Positions 16,926 to 25,308 of a stretch of DNA of 64,000 bases are shown piece by piece. The position numbers were made by a program, and so were the translations under genes. Position 1 is the first letter of the stretch. Every line of letters begins with the position of its first letter. The DNA is from Rhizobium sp. BK418 (GTDB lineage: Bacteria > Pseudomonadota > Alphaproteobacteria > Rhizobiales > Rhizobiaceae): NCBI RefSeq assembly GCF_004341105.1, contig NZ_SLZK01000003.1, positions 1,033,055 through 1,097,054 of the forward strand. Direction: 5' to 3'. Under the pieces are notes generated by a model that saw only the letters and a program-made list of their open reading frames with translations, did no database searches and had not been told where the DNA came from.

Positions 16926-18554
16926 TCACCCGATGACGGCTGATAGCGGTTCGGTGGCGAGCGTCGCTTTTTGCGACTGCGGCAGGCGCGGAACGATCCA
17001 ATGATCGATATAGCCGGGCTGCGGATGGATGCCTTCGGAGCTGATCGCCCAGAAGGTCGCGGCATTGGCCTGGAAGACCGTTGCCGAGTTCGAGGTGAAG
17101 CCGGCATTGTAGGTGCCGTTTCCATTGTCGACAACGGCATTGATGGTGCGCACGCCATAGGTTGCCGGCTGGTACTCCACGACAATGACGTCGCCAACCC
17201 TGGGAACGAAGCCGCCGAGGACACCCGAGCTCAGGACGCTTGCGCCATCACCCGGCGTATAGGACAGCATCGTGCCGATCTGGCCGAGATCCGTCGCCGC
17301 GCGAAATTTATCCGGGTTGGCAGGGTTATCGGTCCAGGCCAGGTCGACGTCGATATAGCCGTCATGGCCGAAGCCATTATTGCTGCGGATATCGGCGTTG
17401 ATGCTATTGCGCCCGGTGACCCAGATTGCGGCGTTGACGGAGATGCCCGCCGAAATCGCGAAAGCCGTCGAGGAGCTGTTCTGCGGCGGAATGGTGCACT
17501 GGATCACCTTCATGTCGCTGCCGAGACGCGCCTTGATACGCGAAATCAGGCTCGTGATACGCGACTTCCAGGTGGCAGTCGTCGCGTTGTTGTCATTCGT
17601 GCCCATCTGGTTGAGAACGACGGTGAACGGGTATTTGCCGCCGTTGAAGGCCTTGATGTCGTCGAGGATATCCCAGCGCAGAAAGGCGCTCGTCGTCAGT
17701 TCCCGTGCCGATTGGGCCGAGGGGCAGCCGATGATCATATGGGGGATGCGGCCGAGATCGCCGTCGGCATCGAGCCATTTGCTTTCCCAGCCGAGATTGC
17801 CTCTGGCATCGGCAGTCGCCGAGACTTCCTGGCGGCCGTAGCCGATGCTGTCGGCAGGGCTCAGAACCACCGGCCGGCCATCCCATTCGCCCTTGGCCAC
17901 CATCATATCCGGGCCGTAGCAGATCTGCTGAGAATTGCTCTGGTTGCCCGCCGGGATAGCGTAGAAGACATCGAGCGAGGGCGTGACCGGAGCGTCGGCG
18001 CTGATTAATGCTGCAAGCGCCGTCGGATCGGCGGCGGCCCAGAATTTTTCGCCGCGATGTTTCTGGATGCGGTAAGGCCCGACGAAGTTCTGGCCGGCAT
18101 TGACATGCCACCGGGTGATGACGACGAAATCCGCTTCCGCATCGATATCGGGCGCGGTCGGGAAATCGCACCATGCGCCTTTCGCACCCGAGGCAATGGT
18201 AACGCCGGGGTTGGAGCCGAAAACGGCCGGGTAGGCCACGCCGCCGATGATGAGATCGACGCCGTCGATCACGACGTCATTGCCGGGCAGGATCGTTTCT
18301 TGAGGGCCGAGGCCCTCATTCATGGCAAAGCCCGAGAAGTGAAAGCGGAAGCCGCGCGTCTTGTAGGGCGCGTTTCCGAATTTCAGCTTGCTTGCGAAGT
18401 AATTGAGGCCGCTTGCCGCGGGCATCGTAAAGCCTGAGGGCATGCGGGTCCGGGAGGCGAAGAACATGTAGCGGTTGGGTTCAACCCCGCCGCCTCCACC
18501 GTTCGACGTGTTGGTGGATGTCCCGAGAGACAAGCCAAGAGAAAGGCCAAGCAT
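16926..18554 (-). CDS. Phage-type SGNH-hydrolase-like protein, copy 1
   Basis: A 542-residue protein paralogous over nearly its whole length to the one at 25309. SGNH/GDSL blocks can be seen: ADSIGYG (serine 236; the usual Gly is Ala here), GTND (Asn 320) and SEGIHP (His 510, with Glu in place of the usual Asp). The N-terminus has no signal and a Gly-rich linker instead of the repeat region of copy 2. Probably a tail-associated or decoration esterase acting on acylated surface polysaccharide (inferred). Start MLGLSL is chosen with GAGGAG ten bases upstream; the frame is open to 18608. A small partner gene lies immediately upstream. Confidence 0.7.
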   Translation of the reverse strand: MLGLSLGLSLGTSTNTSNGGGGGVEPNRYMFFASRTRMPSGFTMPAASGLNYFASKLKFGNAPYKTRGFRFHFSGFAMNEGLGPQETILPGNDVVIDGVDLIIGGVAYPAVFGSNPGVTIASGAKGAWCDFPTAPDIDAEADFVVITRWHVNAGQNFVGPYRIQKHRGEKFWAAADPTALAALISADAPVTPSLDVFYAIPAGNQSNSQQICYGPDMMVAKGEWDGRPVVLSPADSIGYGRQEVSATADARGNLGWESKWLDADGDLGRIPHMIIGCPSAQSARELTTSAFLRWDILDDIKAFNGGKYPFTVVLNQMGTNDNNATTATWKSRITSLISRIKARLGSDMKVIQCTIPPQNSSSTAFAISAGISVNAAIWVTGRNSINADIRSNNGFGHDGYIDVDLAWTDNPANPDKFRAATDLGQIGTMLSYTPGDGASVLSSGVLGGFVPRVGDVIVVEYQPATYGVRTINAVVDNGNGTYNAGFTSNSATVFQANAATFWAISSEGIHPQPGYIDHWIVPRLPQSQKATLATEPLSAVIG

Positions 18555-18620
18555 GGTGAATGCTCTCCTCGTTAACAGCTGTTTTGAAAGAGACGGCGAG
18601 ATGCCCACGATCCCCAGGGG

Positions 18621-18923
18621 TCAGGCGAGCACGATGGACGGCGACTGGCCGATCCGGGCGCCGAAATAGCGCGTTTCGCCGGCATGAACCAGCCAGCCGG
18701 TGGTGGCGGTGACGGGCGTGCGGAAGTCGACGCGGATTGCGGCGTCGGTGGCCGTCACGGTCCAGAACTGCTCGTCGCTGACGGCTTCGACCGGTACTGC
18801 GAGCGCCGTTGCGGTCGCATCCGCATTATAGTGGCCCTCGATATCGGCCAGCGAAATCGGCAGGCTCGCGCCGGAGATTGCATTCGTGCCGCTGCGGCTC
18901 AGGTAGATGTCGAACTTGCTCAT
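18621..18923 (-). CDS. Small phage-type protein next to SGNH gene
   Basis: A 100-residue protein starting MSKFDIYLSRSGTN, with AGGGAAAAA before the ATG. It is acidic, beta-rich in appearance, with no membrane span or signal. It lies directly upstream of SGNH copy 1 on the same strand and is probably co-transcribed. Its position suggests a virion or tail accessory protein, but I recognise no family. Confidence 0.6.
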   Translation of the reverse strand: MSKFDIYLSRSGTNAISGASLPISLADIEGHYNADATATALAVPVEAVSDEQFWTVTATDAAIRVDFRTPVTATTGWLVHAGETRYFGARIGQSPSIVLA

Positions 18924-19093
18924 CGATTTTTCCCTTCGTGTTCGCACCAGGTTCAGTGCATGCCGCGAAGTTGGAGCCGGGATGGTTGAAAGCTAAATGT
19001 GAGGCTGGCACATCTCGATGGGCGTTTTCAACCCTCCTGGCCGACGTTTGATCTTGCGTTGCATTGCGAATCGAAGCCAGTCTGGGCGATTGG

Positions 19094-19624
19094 ATGGGGG
19101 ATATCTTGGCCTGTCGTTTCAAATCCGGCCCTTTGGCCGCAAGCCTCACGATCGCTTCTGCGGGCCTCGCCACGGCAGAGGAGATACCGGCTTCCTGGAA
19201 GAAATCCATGACCGGCGATCCGGCAACGAACCACTACATCGCCAAGGCGATGAAGCCGCTCGACAATGCGGATGCCCAGACATTGCGGGTCCTGAAGCTG
19301 GCCGATACGCTCGCCACTCTCTGCAGCGGTACCGAGCTCGATAAGAAGGCACTCTACGCCTTTATGACTGAGACGCGCTTTGCAGACATCAGGGGCAAGG
19401 CCTATAACGAGGCCGCCTTCCTTGCCGACAGCACCTTCCGCTATTTCGATTATCGCGCGCTTGCCCATCTCTGTGCGGGGAGCGGTTATCTGTTCGGCCC
19501 GGAAGGCCATCTTGCGCCGGGATTGCTGAGGAGCGGCAAGACCGGCAAGAGGGGCGGGCCGAAGATGAGCTACGATTCCGAAAACCCCTTCGTTCCCCTG
19601 CCGCCACTGGCGCGGAAATCCTGA
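19094..19624 (+). CDS. Hypothetical exported protein
   Basis: About 176 residues. The N-terminus looks like a signal peptide (CRFKSGPLAASLTIASAGLATA followed by EEIPASWKK). The mature part has two cysteines (TLCSGTE and HLCAGSG) that could pair, and a central FMTETRFADIRGKAYNEAAF stretch. The start is uncertain: ATG 19094 is given, and TTG 19106 would give a tighter signal peptide. No family recognised. Possibly co-transcribed with the next gene 53 bases downstream. Confidence 0.6.
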   Translation: MGDILACRFKSGPLAASLTIASAGLATAEEIPASWKKSMTGDPATNHYIAKAMKPLDNADAQTLRVLKLADTLATLCSGTELDKKALYAFMTETRFADIRGKAYNEAAFLADSTFRYFDYRALAHLCAGSGYLFGPEGHLAPGLLRSGKTGKRGGPKMSYDSENPFVPLPPLARKS

Positions 19625-19677
19625 TCGAAGGCCGGCGCATGCCTTGCGCGCTGCAGCAAATTTAGACAGCATCGGGC

Positions 19678-20184
19678 ATGCCGACTCTCAAGCAGCTCTC
19701 GATTGCCCTGGGCCTTCTCACCAGCGACCGGTCCCCCCTTCCCAATGAGGACGGCTGGATGAACTATGTCTGGCGGGTTCGCGCGGCGCAGCAATGCCTT
19801 GATGTCGAGAACGGATATTGCAAGCTCGTCGAGGACAAATGGGACTGGAAGCGGCCACAATATTACAGTTTCTCATTCCGCACGGACCCGACGACCAATT
19901 CCGTCCTGTCCCGTATCTCGCTGCGAAACGAAGACCCTAAAGACGACGATCAGGTCTGCATCGTCGCCAGTTTCCTCAATGCGGCAGGGGAAGAGATCGG
20001 CATTTTCTATGCCAACTGGCGCGCGCTGCCCCGCCGTTCCTATACCCGTGAGGCGCCGATCTGGCTCAGCACCGATGTGCGGGAGATCGCAACAGTGGCC
20101 GTCGGCACCAAGCAATGCGACGTGAAGGCCAAACCGGACGCGCAGAATTTTTACAGGATCCGGCTCGCGCTGAACCAGCGCTGA
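19678..20184 (+). CDS. Hypothetical protein, 168 aa
   Basis: A 168-residue protein of no recognised family, starting MPTLKQLSIALGLL. It has tryptophan-rich segments (DGWMNYVWRV, DKWDWKRPQYY) and three cysteines. The ending is VAVGTKQCDVKAKPDAQNFYRIRL. A decayed second copy of this 3' end lies at 20250-20343. Any start further upstream is blocked by stops. Whether the weakly hydrophobic N-terminus is exported is unclear. Confidence 0.6.
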   Translation: MPTLKQLSIALGLLTSDRSPLPNEDGWMNYVWRVRAAQQCLDVENGYCKLVEDKWDWKRPQYYSFSFRTDPTTNSVLSRISLRNEDPKDDDQVCIVASFLNAAGEEIGIFYANWRALPRRSYTREAPIWLSTDVREIATVAVGTKQCDVKAKPDAQNFYRIRLALNQR

Positions 20185-20249
20185 CCGCATCTGATCCAAA
20201 GCTATTTACAGGATGAGCGTCCTGCAGCCCCAAGTATATGACCGCTTGG

Positions 20250-20343
20250 CTTACGAGATTACAGTGGTCCATTCCGAGAAGCGGCAATGCGATATAAAAG
20301 CGAAAACGGACCTGCAGAATCCTTACAGGGATCCGGCCTGCAC
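20250..20343 (+). pseudogene. Decayed duplicate of the 3' end of the preceding gene
   Basis: From GAGATTACAGTGG to GATCCGGCCTGC the sequence aligns with 20091-20169 of the intact gene (shared blocks include CAATGCGA, GCAGAAT and TTACAGG), with scattered substitutions and small indels that destroy the frame. It is a partial tandem duplication that has decayed. No start or 5' portion is present. Confidence 0.6.
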
Positions 20344-20376
20344 CGAAGCCGCGGGGAGTTCACGCGCTCGGCAATT

Positions 20377-20586
20377 CTATTGAAAGTCGGGCCGGATCGC
20401 CGGAGGCGGAGGCGTACGGGACGGGCTGCCGATCCTGTCGCCCTTTTTGACGCCGATCGTTCCGGTCGGTCGCGGGTCCGACTGCTCTGCATGGAACGAC
20501 AATGCGATAATGATAATAATCCCGACCGCGAGCGCGATGAGCGGCGGCACAGCGAAGATGATCAGGAGGTAATGCAGCGGTTTCAT
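20377..20586 (-). CDS. Small single-span membrane protein
   Basis: A 69-residue protein: MKPLHYLLIIFAVPPLIALAVGIIIIIALSF gives one long membrane span at residues 5-31, followed by a polar Pro/Arg-rich tail. No clear ribosome-binding site precedes the ATG. It overlaps no gene and lies convergent to the 19678 gene. Hypothetical; coding potential is inferred from the hydrophobic profile. Confidence 0.45.
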   Translation of the reverse strand: MKPLHYLLIIFAVPPLIALAVGIIIIIALSFHAEQSDPRPTGTIGVKKGDRIGSPSRTPPPPAIRPDFQ

Positions 20587-20823
20587 CTTATGTCGTAAGC
20601 AGGCGAGCTTTCGCCTGAGCGGCTGCTTCCTTCATTCGTTTGCAATGTGCGAGTTCCAGTGGATCTTCCTGCCGTCCACTCTCGCTTGCCTGCTAGCGCT
20701 GCAAATTTCAGCAGGAAATATACCTGATCTTTCCCGACTTTCCTAATGCGGCTTTCCGCCAAAAGATATAACGGCCGTCACATCGTAGAAACGGGAACAT
20801 AATGCGTAGTGCTGTCTCCGCAG

Positions 20824-21426
20824 CTATAGCGGCTTATCCACGCGCACGCCGTCCTGGCGGACGATTTTTGCCGGGACCCCGGCGACGGTGCAGTGCGGCG
20901 GTACGTCCTTTACGACAACAGCATTGGCGCCGATCGCCACATCATCACCGACGGTGATCTTGCCGATGACCTTTGCCCCGGCGCGTATTTTGACGCCGTC
21001 GCCTATGACAGGCCGGCGGCCCTTGCCGGAGTGCCCTACGGTTACCTGCTGATTGATCCAGCAATCTCTCCCGATCTTTTCGGCATTGATGATCGTCGCG
21101 AAGCCATGCTGGATGAACAAGCCGCCGCCGATTTCGGGTGTCTGGAGATGCAGGGTCGGTTCTTCCCGGCAAAACAGCGAAAACCATCTGGCTTTCGGCA
21201 CCCTGAAATAATAGAGGTTTCGAAATTCTTTGTAATCATTCAGCAATTTCAAAAGGGCGCTGAAGTCACTCTTCGGTTTTTCATCGAATACGATGCCGCC
21301 CCATTTTTCAATGTCGGCCTCCACTTCCGACCTGTGATCGGAACGAAAGTAAGGGATCGCCACGGGAACGACGCCCGCATATCCGCATACCCGCAACATA
21401 CGTTTCACCAGTCGAGATATTGTCAT
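20824..21426 (-). CDS. Hexapeptide-repeat O-acetyltransferase (serine acetyltransferase-like)
   Basis: A 200-residue left-handed beta-helix transferase. Hexapeptide repeats run from about residue 95 (IGGGLFIQHG..TIINAEKIGRDCWINQQVTVGH) to the end (VIGDGVKIRAGAKVIGKITVGDDVAIGANAVVVKDVPPHCTVAGVPAKIV), with the CysE/NodL-type catalytic histidines (QHG, VGHS). It differs from CysE in its N-terminus, so a role in surface-polysaccharide acetylation is more likely than cysteine synthesis (inferred). It lies among three acyltransferase-3 genes. Confidence 0.82.
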   Translation of the reverse strand: MTISRLVKRMLRVCGYAGVVPVAIPYFRSDHRSEVEADIEKWGGIVFDEKPKSDFSALLKLLNDYKEFRNLYYFRVPKARWFSLFCREEPTLHLQTPEIGGGLFIQHGFATIINAEKIGRDCWINQQVTVGHSGKGRRPVIGDGVKIRAGAKVIGKITVGDDVAIGANAVVVKDVPPHCTVAGVPAKIVRQDGVRVDKPL

Positions 21427-21760
21427 GTGCCATCCCCTGAAAATACCCCGCTTGCCGTCAGGTCAAGCAATCTGCGCCCGGTCGCAGGCGTATGGCGCTC
21501 ATAAAGGAGATGTCGGTCGATAATGGGGCACCGGGTGAAACCTGTCCGATTCCCGCCGTTAACGTTGCCCAAATGGCACTTGGACGTCCTCGCGAAGGGG
21601 ATGTTCTCGCTTCTTAGGTTGGGAACCTGAAGGCGTACGAGTATCTTTCATGCTGCGTGATCGGGTGGTGGGTAACCAAGGTCACAAAAGTCCAAAAATG
21701 GTTCTTGCGTGGTTCTCGCGCATGAGATGTAGAGTTCCATCATTGGTTGGGGAACCTTTC
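21427..21760. other. Divergent intergenic region
   Basis: About 330 bases between the hexapeptide acetyltransferase (minus) and a small plus-strand gene. No convincing coding sequence or repeat. A possible AAAGGAG at 21503-21509 has no long frame behind it. Confidence 0.3.
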
Positions 21761-22024
21761 ATGCGCGTAAGTACCGTCGGCAAGACCGCCAAAGATCTTT
21801 TTCATTTGCTGTCGGCAGGTCTCAAACGGATGTCGATGATCTATCTAACTGGCGGTCATGAAGGCGAGTGGGGCTATGTTCGCGTGACCGGAGAGGTCGT
21901 CGACGTCAATACGAAGATGCCGATCCGTGGTCATGTCATGCGCAAAATCATCGGCGGTCAATGGGTTTACCGGCAGATGACCGAGGAAGAACGCGAAGAC
22001 TTCGACGCCAGCCGCCGCTGGTAG
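21761..22024 (+). CDS. Hypothetical protein, 87 aa
   Basis: An 87-residue protein starting MRVSTVGKTAKDLF, with GEWGYVRVTGEVVDVNTKMPIRGHVMRKIIGGQWVYRQMTEEE in the second half; the alternation of charged and hydrophobic residues looks like a folded small domain. No signal or span. The frame is open to 21650, but the sequence before 21761 looks non-coding. No family recognised. Confidence 0.5.
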   Translation: MRVSTVGKTAKDLFHLLSAGLKRMSMIYLTGGHEGEWGYVRVTGEVVDVNTKMPIRGHVMRKIIGGQWVYRQMTEEEREDFDASRRW

Positions 22025-22308
22025 TCGAGCCTGAATTGGTTGCCCGGCGGTCGACAACGATAATGAAACTCCGAACAGGGTAACGCGTGCACGCACCCGC
22101 TCAATGACGGGTGTGCGATCAGGAATGACCACTCCGCTTTGCCATTCCGCTTTATTTTTGTTGCGGTGCAGCGTAGTCTCCGGATGAAACTTGTCCATAT
22201 TTGAGACATTTGATGGCTGCAAACAAACTTTGCGAGGACATGGAATGAATGCGTGCCGTCACCGTCCCGGCATCATCCGATAATTCCAGCTTTTTAAGTG
22301 AGATTTCG

Positions 22309-23361
22309 ATGAAGAACAGGTCATACTTCGATGCGCTTGACGGGTTGCGAGGCATCGCGGCATTTCTCGTCCTCTATCATCACCTTGAAAGCACTTCGGT
22401 CAGTGGAACTCACTACGCCCGCATCGGTTTCCTGGCCGTCGATCTTTTCTTCATCCTGAGCGGCTTCGTCATTGCGTTCTCATACGAGGATGCGCTGCGA
22501 AACGGCCTATCCTTCTGGGCCTTCACCAAAAGGCGGCTGATCCGCCTCTATCCGCTGATCTTGCTCGGCATCATCCTGACCGCTCTCGTCATCGGCCCGT
22601 CATACCAGGTGGCGCAGTCGGTCGTTTTGAACGCGCTGTTCGTTCCCGAGCTCTGGAAGCAGGGGAATGCCTATAGCGTCGACGCAATCCAATGGACCCT
22701 GTTTTTCGAGCTTTTTGCCAACCTTCTCTATGCGGCCGCCATTCCCTTGCTGAGGAGCCGGACGGTCGCGGTTCTCATCGGCATCTCGGCCGTCGCGCTT
22801 TATATGGTCGGGCAAAGCTACGGCACGCTCGGGCTTGGCTGGGGTACGGATAATTTCGCCGCAGGTTTTCCCCGCGTCGGCTTCGGATTCTTCACCGGCG
22901 TTCTTCTCTATCGGCTGTGGCGATGGCACGGTGACAAGCTGCCCACGCTGCAGCTTTCGGGCTGGGTGCCGGTCGCCGGCTTTCTCGCGGTCATCCTCGT
23001 TCCCGAGCTTCTCCATTTCCAGACCTGGCGCGTTCAGTTTCTCGACGTATGCCTGGTGTTCCCGATTTTGATCTGGCTAGGCGCGAGCGCCACCTATAGC
23101 GAGGCATCAGGACGTGTTTTCAGCTGGCTCGGGCGGGTGTCTTTCCCGATCTATGCTCTCCAGGGCCCTGTTCGGGATTTTGCCGAGCCGACCATCCGGG
23201 CCTTGCCGATCAACGTCTTCATTGCCAATCTCGTGCTGATGGGCATAGTGACGCTCGCGTCCTGGCTGGCGCTCATATGGATCGACGAGCCGCTGCGGCG
23301 CTACCTCTCAAGCAGGTTCGTCTCCAGAAGACGGGCGCTCAACCCGGCAACGGCGCCTTGA
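22309..23361 (+). CDS. Acyltransferase 3 family membrane protein (OafA type)
   Basis: A 350-residue acyltransferase-3 protein: YFDALDGLRGIAAFLVLYHHLE with the conserved basic motif and histidines, then FLAVDLFFILSGFVIAFSYED, and about ten membrane spans. Expected to transfer an acyl group, usually acetyl, to an exported glycan or lipid-linked sugar. ATG 22309 places the DGLRG motif about ten residues in, as usual; an upstream ATG at 22249 is possible. It shares its family with the genes at 15072 and 24162 but is clearly diverged from both. Confidence 0.88.
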   Translation: MKNRSYFDALDGLRGIAAFLVLYHHLESTSVSGTHYARIGFLAVDLFFILSGFVIAFSYEDALRNGLSFWAFTKRRLIRLYPLILLGIILTALVIGPSYQVAQSVVLNALFVPELWKQGNAYSVDAIQWTLFFELFANLLYAAAIPLLRSRTVAVLIGISAVALYMVGQSYGTLGLGWGTDNFAAGFPRVGFGFFTGVLLYRLWRWHGDKLPTLQLSGWVPVAGFLAVILVPELLHFQTWRVQFLDVCLVFPILIWLGASATYSEASGRVFSWLGRVSFPIYALQGPVRDFAEPTIRALPINVFIANLVLMGIVTLASWLALIWIDEPLRRYLSSRFVSRRRALNPATAP

Positions 23362-23699
23362 GATGACGGTGTGGCTGGTGACGAGGTTTTGAGGCGGGAA
23401 CGGCGAATCGTAGCGCCGGCGCGAATGTTACCAGATGATGACAGGGCGGGTTCAGCCCCCATTTTATACGCCTAAAAAGTTGCAGATTGCGAGCTGCACC
23501 AACTCAAAAGATATTACTTGTGCCTATGAATGTTCTGCCCGGATTGGGGGCCTCGCGCATCTGCGAGGCCTTTTTCCGTTTCAGGATGACGAAGACCTTT
23601 TTTGGTGTTTTTGCTATGTCGATAGTTCCGCACGATATACGTGATTATTGCAACCTGCTATTTGTGCCAACGGGTAAGGGTAGTTCTGGGGCAGGCTCG
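23362..23699. other. Intergenic region holding a strong terminator
   Basis: Apart from the terminator at 23549-23575 there is no clear feature. The 190 bases between the acyltransferase stop and the terminator are moderately AT-rich and could be a 3' untranslated region or a small RNA. Confidence 0.35.
23549..23575 (+). terminator. Rho-independent terminator
   Basis: GGCCTCGC (23549-23556), loop GCATCT, GCGAGGCC (23563-23570), then TTTTT. A perfect 8-bp GC-rich stem with a T-run on the plus strand. It lies 188 bases after the acyltransferase stop, so it ends either that transcript or a separate small RNA. Confidence 0.8.
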
Positions 23700-24026
23700 A
23701 TGAGCACGGACGATGCGCATTTCATTCCACATCCATTTCAAGACACGGATCACCTGCTTCGCGTTCTGGTAGATAACGATGGCGAGATCGTTGATGTTGG
23801 CCTGTCCGAAGATCCGATCGTTTGGCGGGCTTCGGAGCTGGGGCTGGTCGACATAGCCTTAGGCGACGGATGGACCATGAGAGACACGGTCCGCCTGACA
23901 GCAAGGTCGCGGGTCAAGATGGGCCTGCCGCCAATCATCAAAAAGCCGACAATGGCCGCGATCGGCCTGCGCGCAGCGCTGGTTGCCGTTGGAAAGCTGT
24001 TCGGCGCCTCGCGACCGCAAACCTAG
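23700..24026 (+). CDS. Hypothetical protein, 108 aa
   Basis: A 108-residue protein starting MSTDDAHFIPHPFQDTDHLL, acidic in the first half (VLVDNDGEIVDVGLSEDPIVW) and basic at the end (KKPTMAAIGLRAALVAVGKLFG). No signal, span or known motif. The frame is open back to 23487, but that part crosses the terminator at 23549 and is not believable as coding. Function unknown. Confidence 0.5.
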   Translation: MSTDDAHFIPHPFQDTDHLLRVLVDNDGEIVDVGLSEDPIVWRASELGLVDIALGDGWTMRDTVRLTARSRVKMGLPPIIKKPTMAAIGLRAALVAVGKLFGASRPQT

Positions 24027-24161
24027 ATCTCACCACACCGTAAACCCACGCCGGGATCGGCACTTACCCCCTTACCCAATCAGCCACGATATCCGCCATC
24101 CGTGCTCCAAGCACGCACGCCGGATGTGTCACGCAACTGCGAACAGGTCTCGGGGATTTTC

Positions 24162-25301
24162 ATGCAGCCCGGCAAACTCTACTCCGTTCAGGTGCTCAGG
24201 GCGGTCGCTGCCCTCATCGTTGTACTATCACACTCCATCAGGGCCTACACGATCAACGCACCGGGTTACATGCAGGGGCTGCCGCAATCATGGCTGTCAT
24301 CGCCATGGTTCCGCGATGGCATGGCGGTCGGTGTCGATATTTTCTTTGTGATCAGCGGATTTATCATGGTCCACGTTTCGGGGGACTATGCAGAAGGAAG
24401 AAAGACATCCGGCAATTTCTTTCTTCAGCGCGTCGAGCGTATCTATCCGCCATACATCGTCGCGACGCTTGTCCTGATGGGGCTGACGATTGCGTGGGTG
24501 CACTCTATTCCAGCCGATTTCACGCCTTGGCGGATCGTTGCATCCATGGCTCTCATCCCGTCCTTTGATAGCGCAGGACTTGTTCAGCCCATTCTGGGCG
24601 TCGGATGGACGCTGTCTTATGAAATGTACTTCTACCTCGCGTTTGCCGCCGCCTTGGCCATCGGCAGGAGGCGGTATCTTCCCGTATTGATGGGAACGAT
24701 CATTGCTGTATGGTTCATCGCCACGATAATATCCAGGCGGTTTGCCGTCGGGATTTTCTTCAGCAGCCCGATCGTCTTCGAGTTCCTGTTCGGGTGCCTT
24801 GTCGCCCGACTTTACAACACCGGCAAACTACCGTCGCTTCCGCTTTACTCGCTGGTGCCAACGGTCGTGATCATGGCGGTCGCTTCCTATTTTCACGAGG
24901 CCGATACGTTACCCGAGGCATGGCGGTTTGCGTATTGGGGCATCCCTGCAGCGATCGTTGTCGCGACGGTGCTCCCTCAACAGGTGCGCGGAAGCATCGG
25001 AGAGGCGCTGCAATTTCTTGGCGACGCCTCCTACTCAATCTATCTGATCCACGTCGTCATCATCTATAACGTCCTGGCGAGGTTCTACCCGAAACTTATC
25101 AGCTTCGGTCTGGTGAGATTCATCGACCAAGCCGTAGCGATGACCTTCATCGTTGCCGTCGCAGGTGGCGTCTTGTTTCATTTGATTGTGGAGAGGCCGT
25201 TCAACGATTGGCGCAAGCGCTCGCGGAAGCGTGCGGCAGCAAATCCGATCGGCGCGCAAGGGGCTGCGAGCGCCACGGACGTCCCGGCGCCCTCCGACTG
25301 A
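24162..25301 (+). CDS. Acyltransferase 3 family membrane protein
   Basis: A 379-residue acyltransferase-3 protein, starting MQPGKLYSVQVLRAVAALIVVLSHS with the conserved R and H, then GVDIFFVISGFIMVHV and about ten spans; FLQRVERIYPPY is the usual arginine motif after span 2. It resembles exopolysaccharide/succinoglycan O-acetyltransferases (ExoZ-like), which is a family-level guess. It is convergent with SGNH copy 2, seven bases away. This is the third gene of this family in 10 kb. Confidence 0.88.
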   Translation: MQPGKLYSVQVLRAVAALIVVLSHSIRAYTINAPGYMQGLPQSWLSSPWFRDGMAVGVDIFFVISGFIMVHVSGDYAEGRKTSGNFFLQRVERIYPPYIVATLVLMGLTIAWVHSIPADFTPWRIVASMALIPSFDSAGLVQPILGVGWTLSYEMYFYLAFAAALAIGRRRYLPVLMGTIIAVWFIATIISRRFAVGIFFSSPIVFEFLFGCLVARLYNTGKLPSLPLYSLVPTVVIMAVASYFHEADTLPEAWRFAYWGIPAAIVVATVLPQQVRGSIGEALQFLGDASYSIYLIHVVIIYNVLARFYPKLISFGLVRFIDQAVAMTFIVAVAGGVLFHLIVERPFNDWRKRSRKRAAANPIGAQGAASATDVPAPSD

Positions 25302-25308
25302 CCACCAC

